Assembly: GCA_027076405.1 (NCBI GenBank)
Contig: JALTJN010000423.1
Span: forward strand, 1 to 41,448
DNA from: Chromatiales bacterium
Lineage (GTDB): Bacteria > Pseudomonadota > Gammaproteobacteria > UBA6429
Length of the DNA stretch: 41,448 nucleotides
Direction of reading: 5' to 3'
Made by a program: the position numbers and the translations under genes. The notes beneath the pieces were generated by a model. The model was given only the letters and a program-made list of their open reading frames with translations, did no database searches and had not been told where the DNA came from. This document shows positions 8,894 to 17,736 of the stretch, one piece after another (the stretch's first letter is position 1; every line of letters begins with the position of its first letter).

Positions 8894-10425
8894 TTGAAAA
8901 TAAAAAATCTTATGATCCTAATAATAATATTTGGTTTGATATTTTTGGTCAAATTTTTATTAAAAATGAATTTATTCAAGCCACACCTATATTTATAAAT
9001 ATAACCAGCCAGACATGGATATGGAAACCCGCAGAAAGCTCATATATCAACTGGAACGAACTCTCATTACCATATAATATTGAACTAGCATTTAAAGAAG
9101 CTATAAAGAAAAAACTAAAAACAGTTAGTTCTGGGTACCTTTTAAAATGCCGTTTAATGCTTAAAGAATTTAAGCAACAAATCAATCCAAACTATCACGA
9201 TCTTTCAGAAATAAAAATTGAAGACATTTATGTCATTTGGCATAACATGACCACTAGCTATCGACCATTTTTTAGAGAACTTTATACTAACCTAGCAAAC
9301 AAAAAAACATTTGGAGCTAGTTATTCCATCGCAACTAGAATGAAAACATTAAATGCCAGAAATAATGTCAGAACACTCAAAGACGTACTCAATTGGCACC
9401 CGACAAAAGGAGCGTTAACACGGGAAGAAGAAATAATACTATGTAACTCTATAGAGTCAAATCATTACGAAAGCCCTCATAAACTTGGCATCAGACTATT
9501 CTGCTGGTTATTAATAGCAACATTAAAAAGAAGCAAGCAAATTAGAGAATTGCAACCTAATGATTTTAAAAAAATAGAAACAAACAAAGTTGAGGAGTAT
9601 TTTGTTCATATTACACCTGTAAAAAACCAAACAGGTGACCCTAAATCTTGGTGGCCTATCCCAAAAAGTCTATACTTCGAAATACAGCGCTACTCATCCA
9701 TCCCATCTATAAAATTATTGCAAAAAAAACACAATCGATTTTGGGTAATGAATTGTCCATCTTTACATCAAAACAATATTGTTGATGCAGCATATGGAAA
9801 AACAGCACTCCAAAGACATATCAAAAAAGACCTAAAATTAATTAGCCCCCGAACAAAACAACTACTTCATATAACACCAACTCGAATTCGTCATACTGGA
9901 GCCACTAGGCTTGCATATAGTGGTATATCTAGAGACATTATTGCAGAAATACTTGAACATGATAATCCTAGTTCGTGCAATGCTTATATTGATGCCATTG
10001 GGTCTGAATTATGTCCTTCAATCAATAGAGCTGATCGTAATATGAATTCATTATTCATGAAACTAAATGAAGCATATTTTAAAGGAAAAATCGTTAATAA
10101 ACTAACAAATACAACCATTATAATTCCAGACTTATCAGCATCCTCCCCTATTTTTGTAGGCTCTTGTGGACGAGACACACTTAAAGAAGATTTGTGCAAC
10201 AAACATCCATTCATAGATTGCTACAATGGATGCAGTCATTTTTTAGCATGGAAGGAAGCTGATCACTACCGCGCACTCATTTTTGCTAATAATGAGCTTG
10301 AGCGCTGGAGTAAAGCTCATGGTCACACAAAACAAATCCCTACAATTAAAGAATATAAAATACTTAAAGAGAATATTTTAAAAGTTATAAACTGCATAAA
10401 AAACATCGAAAAAGCATCATCATGA
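8890..10425 (+). CDS. Divergent tyrosine recombinase 2 with C-terminal cysteine cluster
   Basis: I prefer ATG 8890, which forms an ATGA overlap with the upstream stop; an in-frame ATG at 8875 also exists. The product is 511 aa. Recombinase boxes are present but altered: the first Arg lies in a KRSKQIRELQ segment, box II reads T331-x-x-R334-H335 where histidine is usual at the first position, and LEHDNPSS...AYID supplies the late His and Tyr. A C-terminal C/H-rich patch (SCGRD, DLC, DCYNGCSHFLAW) may bind zinc, as in Tn554-type TnpB proteins. It may be a partner subunit with reduced catalysis. Its stop overlaps the next start as ATGA. Confidence 0.75.
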   Translation: MIENKKSYDPNNNIWFDIFGQIFIKNEFIQATPIFINITSQTWIWKPAESSYINWNELSLPYNIELAFKEAIKKKLKTVSSGYLLKCRLMLKEFKQQINPNYHDLSEIKIEDIYVIWHNMTTSYRPFFRELYTNLANKKTFGASYSIATRMKTLNARNNVRTLKDVLNWHPTKGALTREEEIILCNSIESNHYESPHKLGIRLFCWLLIATLKRSKQIRELQPNDFKKIETNKVEEYFVHITPVKNQTGDPKSWWPIPKSLYFEIQRYSSIPSIKLLQKKHNRFWVMNCPSLHQNNIVDAAYGKTALQRHIKKDLKLISPRTKQLLHITPTRIRHTGATRLAYSGISRDIIAEILEHDNPSSCNAYIDAIGSELCPSINRADRNMNSLFMKLNEAYFKGKIVNKLTNTTIIIPDLSASSPIFVGSCGRDTLKEDLCNKHPFIDCYNGCSHFLAWKEADHYRALIFANNELERWSKAHGHTKQIPTIKEYKILKENILKVINCIKNIEKASS

Positions 10426-12566
10426 ACTTAACAGAAAAACTACAACAACATTTACATGAACAGCAAGCAGATGAAACTCTTATCGACCTCATTCCATCAT
10501 TAGAATTACTACTTCCTGAAGGTGTAACATTTGAAATGGACACTTGGAATTTAATATATTGGCAAATGAGAAAAGGAAGGGCCAGAACACTTAATTTGAA
10601 TTTTGAAAAATTCAAAAACAAAGATCTAATGATTTTAACAAAAATTTATTTTTTGGAAAAAAGATTAACGAAAAATATTGATCCAAAATCATTAATAATA
10701 ATAATACAGGCCATACGCCAATTAGACAATGCATTAGGTATGCAAAACATCAGCAAAATATCCAATGCTATTTTTCTAAAAGCAAAAGAACTCATTACAA
10801 CTCAATCATACAAATCAACGAGATACCGATACATAGATTTTTTAGTAGCATTTGGAAATTGGCTATCAATTAATATGGGTTATCGAATAAGTTTCGAGAA
10901 CAACTTAGAAAAATATTACGATCACGGAAGAAAATCAAGTGACAATCAACGGCATGAAAAATTAATTGATTCTCGAATTATACTTGATTTAATTAGCGCT
11001 AATCAACGTGACAACCTTTCTTTAAAAGACCAATTTTACTTATCTGCATTTGCTATTTTAGTTGGCACTGGGTTCAGAATATCTGAACTTTCGACTTTAC
11101 CCAAAGATTGCATCATTAAAGAAGGAAACAATGTAGGCATTCGCTTCTTCCCTGTTAAAAAACCTCAATTAGATATACGCTGGCTTGAATCAAATTGGGT
11201 CCCTGTTATTGAAGATGCGATTAATAAAATAATTAAGCTAACTAACCCTGCTCGTGATATAGCCATGGGTCTATACAAAAAACCAGGCTTGGATTGGTCA
11301 TCAATTATAAAAGACAAGGAAGCAGCTCAATATTTTGTAGGAAAATTCTGCCATCAATGGACATGCAACCCCCAACACAATATGTTTAATAAAAATGGAG
11401 CATGGTTCGAGAAGAACAAAGAATATATAGATATAACTTCATTAATAAATGAAAAAGGATCTAAATCACAGTGTGCAAAACATTTAAAAATTGGCCGTTC
11501 AACCGTTGATGCTTTACTTTCCGCACAACAATTAGCAAATCATAATACATTACCGCTCAAAGCAAAAGGCAGGGGAAAAAACAAACGTACATCTTGGGAT
11601 ACAGATAGCCGAGTAATTTCTTTATTACAGTTTGAAAAACATATTGGAATTGCCATTAATTATAATCTTCGAAATAATTTCTCACACATATTTGAAGATG
11701 CTCGAATCAACTATCAGCTACAAGGTAAAATATACCCAGCACCAACTTTTAATAAAGCTTTAGAAAAAAAATATGAACGAATTATACGACCTGTTATAGA
11801 AGACAAATCTGGGAAACCAGTTCTTAAACCAGAAGAAGCTCTTTTTGTTACGCTTAAATATCAATTAAGTGATGCACGTGAAACTAAAACTGATGACTAT
11901 ACATTAATTACTATTAGGGCTTTTTCCGCTTGGTTTTGTGGCGAAAAACGTTCAAAAGGATCAAAAAATCTTGAGGATTCATGTTTTTCTAGACTTAATA
12001 TTATTGATCCAAAAACGGGAAAGATCGCAAAATTTACATCGCATGATATCCGTCACTGGCTTACAACCTATTACCTTGAAGGCGGTATGCCCAGCGATCA
12101 AGTTGCACTACTCTTTAATCGCGCCCCAGATCAAAATGACACATATGATCAAATATCATCCAAAACCCGACTTAACAATATGCGACAAGCCATCAGAGAT
12201 GGTGGAGCAATTGGACATATAGCTGATGCATATAATGCTATTTCAGAATACTCCCGCAGTGAAGCAGAACAATATCTCAAGGCGTCTACTCTACAATTAA
12301 ATATAATGCCCCATGGAAGCTGTTCATTACCTTGGGGAATGGATTCATGCCCCAACCATAATGCCTGCTTTAATTGTAAATCAGGCATCTGTAAACACCT
12401 CTGCATTAACCCTACAGATGAAGAAACCAAGCTTGAGCTAAAACGTATGCATCAAGAAACAGAAATAGCATTGCAGGTTATCCCAAAACAGTCCCCCCAA
12501 TATTCCCATTATCAAAATATTCAAAAAAATCTAAATAGCTTGGATGGAGATCATAATAATGGCTAG
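10422..12566 (+). CDS. Large tyrosine recombinase 3 with C-terminal zinc-finger-like region
   Basis: This 714-aa protein has a long N-terminal region followed by a catalytic domain in which R219 (GTGFRISEL) is separated from box II (H541-D-I-R544-H545) by an insertion of more than 300 residues. The insertion holds a KCHQW/CN segment and an HTH-like stretch near residue 350. The nucleophile is Y575 in NDTYDQI; the usual late His is replaced by Asn in LFNRAP. The C-terminal SCSLPWGMDSC...CFNCKSGICKHLC patch has about eight cysteines and probably binds zinc. Size and zinc tail recall the large recombinases of Tn554/gamma-mobile-trio elements. Its last 8 bp overlap the next gene. Confidence 0.75.
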   Translation: MNLTEKLQQHLHEQQADETLIDLIPSLELLLPEGVTFEMDTWNLIYWQMRKGRARTLNLNFEKFKNKDLMILTKIYFLEKRLTKNIDPKSLIIIIQAIRQLDNALGMQNISKISNAIFLKAKELITTQSYKSTRYRYIDFLVAFGNWLSINMGYRISFENNLEKYYDHGRKSSDNQRHEKLIDSRIILDLISANQRDNLSLKDQFYLSAFAILVGTGFRISELSTLPKDCIIKEGNNVGIRFFPVKKPQLDIRWLESNWVPVIEDAINKIIKLTNPARDIAMGLYKKPGLDWSSIIKDKEAAQYFVGKFCHQWTCNPQHNMFNKNGAWFEKNKEYIDITSLINEKGSKSQCAKHLKIGRSTVDALLSAQQLANHNTLPLKAKGRGKNKRTSWDTDSRVISLLQFEKHIGIAINYNLRNNFSHIFEDARINYQLQGKIYPAPTFNKALEKKYERIIRPVIEDKSGKPVLKPEEALFVTLKYQLSDARETKTDDYTLITIRAFSAWFCGEKRSKGSKNLEDSCFSRLNIIDPKTGKIAKFTSHDIRHWLTTYYLEGGMPSDQVALLFNRAPDQNDTYDQISSKTRLNNMRQAIRDGGAIGHIADAYNAISEYSRSEAEQYLKASTLQLNIMPHGSCSLPWGMDSCPNHNACFNCKSGICKHLCINPTDEETKLELKRMHQETEIALQVIPKQSPQYSHYQNIQKNLNSLDGDHNNG

Positions 12567-13059
12567 AAAATGCCAACTAAGAGGGCAAAAATTACTTAAT
12601 GAAATTGAAGCAGGGCTTAAGTACCTGGCGAATAAAAAAGAAAAATACACCTACAATGCATCTGAACTATCTCGGCATATAGGGTGCAGTAGACCTACTT
12701 TAAATCAAAAAGCATCATTTATTGATGAAGTACTTATTAAAATTGGCGCTGAAAAACGCTTGAAAAAAACGCACCCTTCACTTGTGCACTTAAACGCTAA
12801 AATTGACCAAATAGAAAATGAAAACGCCACTCTAAAAGATGAGCTAAATGCCTTACGAATACACCATGCCAATATATATTCAGCGTTGTATATGGAATCA
12901 GTAGATGCTTCTATTTTAATTAAACCTATAGTGAAAAAAGAGTCCATCATGCAAGGAAAATGTATTTTATGTGGTGAGGATACTCAAAACGAACAAATAC
13001 AAAAAAATAATCTAAAAATCATACACTTACACAACCATCAAAAACCAAGTAACAAGTAA
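12559..13059 (+). CDS. Small HTH/coiled-coil/CxxC accessory protein of the recombinase module
   Basis: Two in-frame ATGs exist. I choose 12559 because GGAGA (12546-12550) lies 8 nt upstream, giving 166 aa; 12544 would add five residues. Residues ~20-55 look like a helix-turn-helix (YTYNASELSRHIGCSRPTLN), residues ~75-100 form a coiled coil (LNAKIDQIENENATLKDEL), and the C-terminus has CILC followed by HLHNHQK, a possible metal site. The order HTH then coiled coil resembles Tn554 TnpC and the small third protein (GmtX-like) of gamma-mobile-trio elements. It probably recognises element DNA or assembles the recombinases (inferred). Confidence 0.65.
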   Translation: MARKCQLRGQKLLNEIEAGLKYLANKKEKYTYNASELSRHIGCSRPTLNQKASFIDEVLIKIGAEKRLKKTHPSLVHLNAKIDQIENENATLKDELNALRIHHANIYSALYMESVDASILIKPIVKKESIMQGKCILCGEDTQNEQIQKNNLKIIHLHNHQKPSNK

Positions 13060-13079
13060 TCTAACTCTTTTTATGCTAG

Positions 13080-13109
13080 TATGTCACATAACTTATGTTA
13101 TGTGACATA
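13080..13109. promoter_or_regulatory. Long perfect inverted repeat ahead of the sulfur-modification operon (probable operator)
   Basis: TATGTCACATAAC (13080-13092) and GTTATGTGACATA (13097-13109) are perfect 13-bp inverted arms around TTAT. The half-site TTATGT occurs three times inside it (one inverted at 13086-13091, direct at 13093-13098 and 13098-13103), the tandem half-site style bound by ribbon-helix-helix dimers. It ends 36 bp before the start of a ribbon-helix-helix gene, so autoregulation of the operon is likely. It lacks a following T-run, so it is not a standard terminator for the recombinase operon. It could also be an end site of the mobile module. Confidence 0.6.
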
Positions 13110-13145
13110 GATTTATTGGTACAACTTTAAGCAGGTACTTATATC

Positions 13146-13343
13146 ATGAGCATCGGAAACAGTGGGCGACTCGTTATTGAGATTGAGCCTGAGCTAAAAA
13201 AAGAGCTACATGCTGTGCTCAAAAAGGAAGGAACCAATCTAAAAACATGGTTTTTGGAGAATGTAGATCATTTACTTTCTGAGAAAGGACAGCAATCATT
13301 AGCTCTCGAAGGTGTTGACCAAGCTGCGGAGGTACGGAAATGA
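13146..13343 (+). CDS. Small ribbon-helix-helix-like regulator
   Basis: A 65-aa protein with a short beta strand (GRLVIEIEP) followed by two helices (ELKKELHAVLKKEG and LKTWFLENVDHLL), the layout of MetJ/Arc/CopG-type DNA-binding dimers. It is the first gene of a seven-gene co-directional operon and overlaps the next start by ATGA (13340-13343). The long inverted repeat just upstream is a natural binding site, so I infer that it is the operon's autorepressor, standing in for the DndB regulator that is missing here. Short length limits certainty. Confidence 0.6.
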   Translation: MSIGNSGRLVIEIEPELKKELHAVLKKEGTNLKTWFLENVDHLLSEKGQQSLALEGVDQAAEVRK

Positions 13344-14266
13344 AGTTTAATCCAGATAAAATGGCATTTGGACGACATGAGACCTTTGCTGTCCGTTATG
13401 GCTGGCTATCTAAGGGCTTTCAAGCTATGACAGCCAAAAATGGTAGCAAGATCTTCGAATCTGATGAAGCTACCGTTGAGCTAGGTGTCGGAAAAAATAT
13501 GGTCTCAGCAATTAAATATTGGCTGCGAGCCTGCCAAATGATTAGTGTGACAGACAACACCCCTACTGAATTAGGCAATGCACTTCTATCCAAAGATGGG
13601 CTAGACCCTTACTTGGAAGACGAAGCCACTATATGGCTACTTCACTGGCTACTTACGACTAATGCTGAGCTAGCAACTTCATGGTATTGGTTTTTCAATC
13701 GCTACCACAAGCCAGAGTTTACAGCTCAAGAATTGACTACAGCATTAACGGATTTCGTGAATGATCAAATTATCAAAAAGAAGAAACCATCAACTAGCAC
13801 ATTAAAGAATGATGCTACATTAATTCCCAGAATGTATACACAATCTAAAGGTGGAACTCGTACGCCAATTGAAGAATTGCTCGATTCCCCGTTTGCCTTA
13901 TTGAAACTCATAACTCAAACGGCTAGTGGAAGAACTTTTCAATCACGCCCTAGCTCAAGACCAGACCTTCCTCTAGGTATTTTAGGTTTTGCTACATGTG
14001 AAATGTTTAAAATGAAGGAAACAACAGTCATACCTATTGAAGATCTTATGTACAGCAAGGACAACTACCCTGCTATAGGGTCGGTATTCCGATTGACTGA
14101 AAATGATCTCGTCACTAAGTTAGAAAAATTGGTAGGATTCATGCCTGATATATTTGATATAAGAGACACCGCAGGACAACACCAATTATATATGTCAAAA
14201 AATATTAATCCTATCGAGTTCGTTAAACAACATTACAATAACGCAGATAAGGGAATTGCAGCATGA
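13340..14266 (+). CDS. DUF4007-like protein of sulfur-modification/BREX-4-type locus
   Basis: This 308-aa protein opens with MAFGRHETFAVRYGWLSKGF, the characteristic start of DUF4007 proteins, followed by a winged-helix-like LGVGKNMVSAIKYWLRACQMI segment and a Trp-rich WLLHWLLTT/WYWFFNRY region. DUF4007 genes are, to my knowledge, found beside PAPS-reductase-like genes in phosphorothioation-related and type 4 BREX loci; their biochemical role is unknown, and DNA binding seems plausible from the winged-helix-like part. ATGA overlaps at both ends (13340-13343, 14263-14266) show tight coupling to the regulator and to the large ATPase. Confidence 0.75.
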   Translation: MKFNPDKMAFGRHETFAVRYGWLSKGFQAMTAKNGSKIFESDEATVELGVGKNMVSAIKYWLRACQMISVTDNTPTELGNALLSKDGLDPYLEDEATIWLLHWLLTTNAELATSWYWFFNRYHKPEFTAQELTTALTDFVNDQIIKKKKPSTSTLKNDATLIPRMYTQSKGGTRTPIEELLDSPFALLKLITQTASGRTFQSRPSSRPDLPLGILGFATCEMFKMKETTVIPIEDLMYSKDNYPAIGSVFRLTENDLVTKLEKLVGFMPDIFDIRDTAGQHQLYMSKNINPIEFVKQHYNNADKGIAA

Positions 14267-17200
14267 CTGTGAAGAACAAAGTACATGTAAATACTCACTA
14301 TACGCGTTCAATTAACTTAGAACGTGATGCTGACTCCGTTGAGGTAGTCAAAGCGTATATTCCAACATCTAGAGCACTAAAATTATTTAACCGTGTCTCC
14401 GAAGGATTTACTGATAAGCAGGCTCCAAGAGCGTGGTCTCTAATTGGGCCTTATGGATCAGGAAAGTCATCGAGTTCAGTATTTTTATCTCAATTACTCT
14501 CTTCTCCAGAATTAGCAACAACCAAAGCTGCATTCAAAAACCTTAGATCTACTGCACCTGAAATAGCTAAACCTTTCCACAAAGAAATATCGAATAGTAA
14601 TGGTTACTTAAAAGTATTAATTACTGGCTCCCCTGAAGCAATGGGGAAAAATATTATTCACAGTCTTTATGAATCTGCTGAACAATTCTTTTCTGGCTTT
14701 AGGGGTGCCGCTCCTAAAGTCCTAAGACAGCTAAAAGAGTTATCAGAAAACGAGTCAGTTTCTACAAACGATGTATTAAAACATATCAAAGCATTGCAAT
14801 CAGCTTTGCTTAACAAAGATTGCAAAGGTATTTACCTCGTTATTGATGAGCTTGGAAAATTCCTGGAATTTGAAGCACGTCATTACGGTGCAAATGATAT
14901 TTATATGCTGCAAGCACTAGCCGAGCATGCATGTAAAGGTGATGAATGTAATTTATTCCTGTTTGTATTACTTCATCAATCATTTGAGCAATATGCTAAG
15001 GGCTTGGGTGAAAGCCTAAAAAATGAATGGTCAAAGGTTCAAGGACGTTTTGAAGAAGTTCCCTTCCTGGAATCTGCCGAACAAGTTCTTCGTGTCGTTA
15101 GTGCAGCATTTGATTACGATATGACCCAAAAAGAGACACGGACAATCAGGTCATCAACAAAAGCATTTGTTGATATTTTACAACAAAATGAAGCTTTGCC
15201 TAATGTTATGGATCAAAAGTCCACTGTGGACTTAATGAGTAATTGTTATCCTCTACATCCCGTCAGTGCAATTTTGTTACCAGCTTTATGTCAAAAAGTA
15301 GCACAAAATGAACGTACTTTATTTAGCTATTTAGGTAGTCATGAAGATTTCGGTCTTCAGGATATGCTTGAACGATTAGAATCTGTAGAAGATTGGATCT
15401 ATCCACATCACGTATATGATTATTTTATTACCAATCAGCCAGCTGCTTTAGGAGATTACCGAACTCATCGTAGATGGGCAGAAGTTGTAACTGCTATTGA
15501 ACGTTTAGGTGATGCACCAGAAGACCAGATAAATCTACTAAAAACGATTGGCTTGATGAATATTATCGGCATCAAAGGTGGCTTCAAACCTTCAAAATCA
15601 CTTTTAGAGACATGTGGTAACAATAAATCAGCTATGGCTAAATCACTCAAAGCCCTGAGTGAAAAATCAATCATTACCTTTAGGCAATTCAGTGGTGAAT
15701 ATAGAGTCTGGCAAGGTAGTGACTTTGACCTTGAAGAAGCAGTAGAGGAAGAACTCAACAATATTGGTGAGTTCTCACTTGCTACCGAGTTAAATCGTGC
15801 AAATGCATTAATGCCTATTGTTGCTCGCCGATACACTATTAGAAGCGGAGCACTCAGATATTTTATGCCTGAGTTTGTAGATGCACAAACATATAAAATA
15901 TCATCTCCACAAACAAATGAACCTAGAGTTATTTTCTTTTTAGCTTCTGCAAAAGATGATGAAAAAATATTCCATAAATCTGTTATTCATCATTATTCAG
16001 ATTTAGATGTCGTTGCACTTTGTCTAAATGGCTCTCAACTAAGAGAAGCTACAGTGGAAGTGTTGGCTTTACGCCAAGTACAAAATACTAAGCAAGAATT
16101 AAATAGTGATCCTGTTGCTAAAAGAGAGTTTGAAGATAGACTAACGGCAGCTGAAAACTCAGAAAATCTATTATTACAACGTTTACAAGATCGACCACAA
16201 GAATGTGTATGGTTTAATAACGGTAACGAGTTAACTATATCAACAAAGCGGAATTTCCAAGAAGCATTATCATCAGTGCTAGAGCATGTTTATAATAAAG
16301 CACCTGTCCTTCATAATGAATTGATAAATAGAGATCGTCCATCATCCCAAGCAAATGCTGCTAGAAATAAATTATTAGCTGCAATGATGAGGAATGTTAA
16401 AGAAGATGATCTAGGAATAGACAAATTCCCACCAGAGAAAGCGATTTATCGTTCAATATTACGTGAAACTGGATTACATAATCGTGACACATATGTCTTT
16501 CAAGAGCCTAATAAAAGATCTACGCTTTATCATGTGTGGAAAAAGATAAATAATTTTCTGGATGGATCAGAAAAAGAACCAAAATCCTTTGCTGATCTAA
16601 ATCAAACCTTAATGGCTCCACCCTATGGTGTAAAAGCAGGTGTCCTGCCAATTATTTATATTACTGCCTATATCATTTATCAAGATGAATTAGCACTATA
16701 TGAATCTCGTCGTTACAAACCTATAATGACAGATGAAATGCTAGATAGGTTTGTAAAACGACCTGACGAATTTACTTTCCAACGCTTTAAGATCTCTGGA
16801 TTAAGATCTTCTATCTATAAAGAATATACCAAAATCATCAATACAGGTTCGAAGCAAACAGTAGTTCAGCTGGTAAGACCACTTGCAAAATTTATTGGCG
16901 ATTTACCTTTATATACACAAAAGACAAAATCTCATGAGCTTTCAGAGAAAGCAAAAAAAGTACGAAATGCTTTTAATTTAGCAAAATCACCTGAGCATCT
17001 AATTTTTGAAGATATTCCTAAAGCTCTTGGTTTTGAAAAAGAGTTAACAAAAGCCAAACCAAATTTAGAGGGACTATCATTATCATTGCAAGCTTGTCTT
17101 TCAGAGCTTAAAAATGCTTATCCCAATATGATTAAGCTACAAACTCAAATGCTGCTCGAAGCATTTCATATGAATACTGATTCAGACCTAAGTAGCTTGA

Positions 17201-17736
17201 GAAGAAAAACTATTGGTCGCTATGAGGGACTAGAGCAACATACTGTTGATGTTGATGGGCTTAGAGCATTCATTAAGAGAATAACCAAAAAGGAAGGTAA
17301 TGATGATGATTGGCTAGAAAATATTCTAATGTTTTTAGGACAGAAACCATCTAAAAAATGGACTGACACAAATAGAAGCGAAGCTGATGTTAAGTTAAGT
17401 GATTATGCAAAACGTATTCTGGATCTAGAAGCTCTACGTGTTCATTATGATAGATCGAAAAGTAATATGGATGGAGAATTTGACGTTATATTACTCAAAT
17501 CACTTAAGAAAGGTAGCGAGCCAATTGATGAGGTTGTAGCAATTGACAGAAAGAGAAAAGATGCTATCCAGAAATGTAAATCTGAACTATTACAAGCACT
17601 CCATGAGCATTCGGACAGTGAGTTACAATTAGCTGCACTTGCTGAAGTAGTAAATGAGTTTTTAACCGAGCGTATTAAGCCAAATAAGAAATCTGCTCGT
17701 GGTCAAAAACGAATAAGAGAGGTTAAGCATGGCTAA
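14263..17736 (+). CDS. Large P-loop ATPase (BrxC/PglY-like) of the sulfur-modification operon
   Basis: This 1157-aa protein has a Walker A, GPYGSGKSS at residues 62-70, a Walker B-like YLVIDELGKFLEF near residue 195 and a following FLFVLLHQSFEQYA sensor-like strand. The remainder is long and mostly helical with a basic C-terminus (SARGQKRIREVKHG). Size, the GPYGSGKS loop and neighbours match the large BREX ATPases (BrxC/PglY), which assemble on DNA during host modification. It occupies the place where a canonical Dnd locus would have DndD, an SMC-like ATPase; it is not SMC-like by eye. Its stop overlaps the sulfur enzyme's start by 8 bp, so the two are probably one functional unit. Confidence 0.65.
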   Translation: MTVKNKVHVNTHYTRSINLERDADSVEVVKAYIPTSRALKLFNRVSEGFTDKQAPRAWSLIGPYGSGKSSSSVFLSQLLSSPELATTKAAFKNLRSTAPEIAKPFHKEISNSNGYLKVLITGSPEAMGKNIIHSLYESAEQFFSGFRGAAPKVLRQLKELSENESVSTNDVLKHIKALQSALLNKDCKGIYLVIDELGKFLEFEARHYGANDIYMLQALAEHACKGDECNLFLFVLLHQSFEQYAKGLGESLKNEWSKVQGRFEEVPFLESAEQVLRVVSAAFDYDMTQKETRTIRSSTKAFVDILQQNEALPNVMDQKSTVDLMSNCYPLHPVSAILLPALCQKVAQNERTLFSYLGSHEDFGLQDMLERLESVEDWIYPHHVYDYFITNQPAALGDYRTHRRWAEVVTAIERLGDAPEDQINLLKTIGLMNIIGIKGGFKPSKSLLETCGNNKSAMAKSLKALSEKSIITFRQFSGEYRVWQGSDFDLEEAVEEELNNIGEFSLATELNRANALMPIVARRYTIRSGALRYFMPEFVDAQTYKISSPQTNEPRVIFFLASAKDDEKIFHKSVIHHYSDLDVVALCLNGSQLREATVEVLALRQVQNTKQELNSDPVAKREFEDRLTAAENSENLLLQRLQDRPQECVWFNNGNELTISTKRNFQEALSSVLEHVYNKAPVLHNELINRDRPSSQANAARNKLLAAMMRNVKEDDLGIDKFPPEKAIYRSILRETGLHNRDTYVFQEPNKRSTLYHVWKKINNFLDGSEKEPKSFADLNQTLMAPPYGVKAGVLPIIYITAYIIYQDELALYESRRYKPIMTDEMLDRFVKRPDEFTFQRFKISGLRSSIYKEYTKIINTGSKQTVVQLVRPLAKFIGDLPLYTQKTKSHELSEKAKKVRNAFNLAKSPEHLIFEDIPKALGFEKELTKAKPNLEGLSLSLQACLSELKNAYPNMIKLQTQMLLEAFHMNTDSDLSSLRRKTIGRYEGLEQHTVDVDGLRAFIKRITKKEGNDDDWLENILMFLGQKPSKKWTDTNRSEADVKLSDYAKRILDLEALRVHYDRSKSNMDGEFDVILLKSLKKGSEPIDEVVAIDRKRKDAIQKCKSELLQALHEHSDSELQLAALAEVVNEFLTERIKPNKKSARGQKRIREVKHG

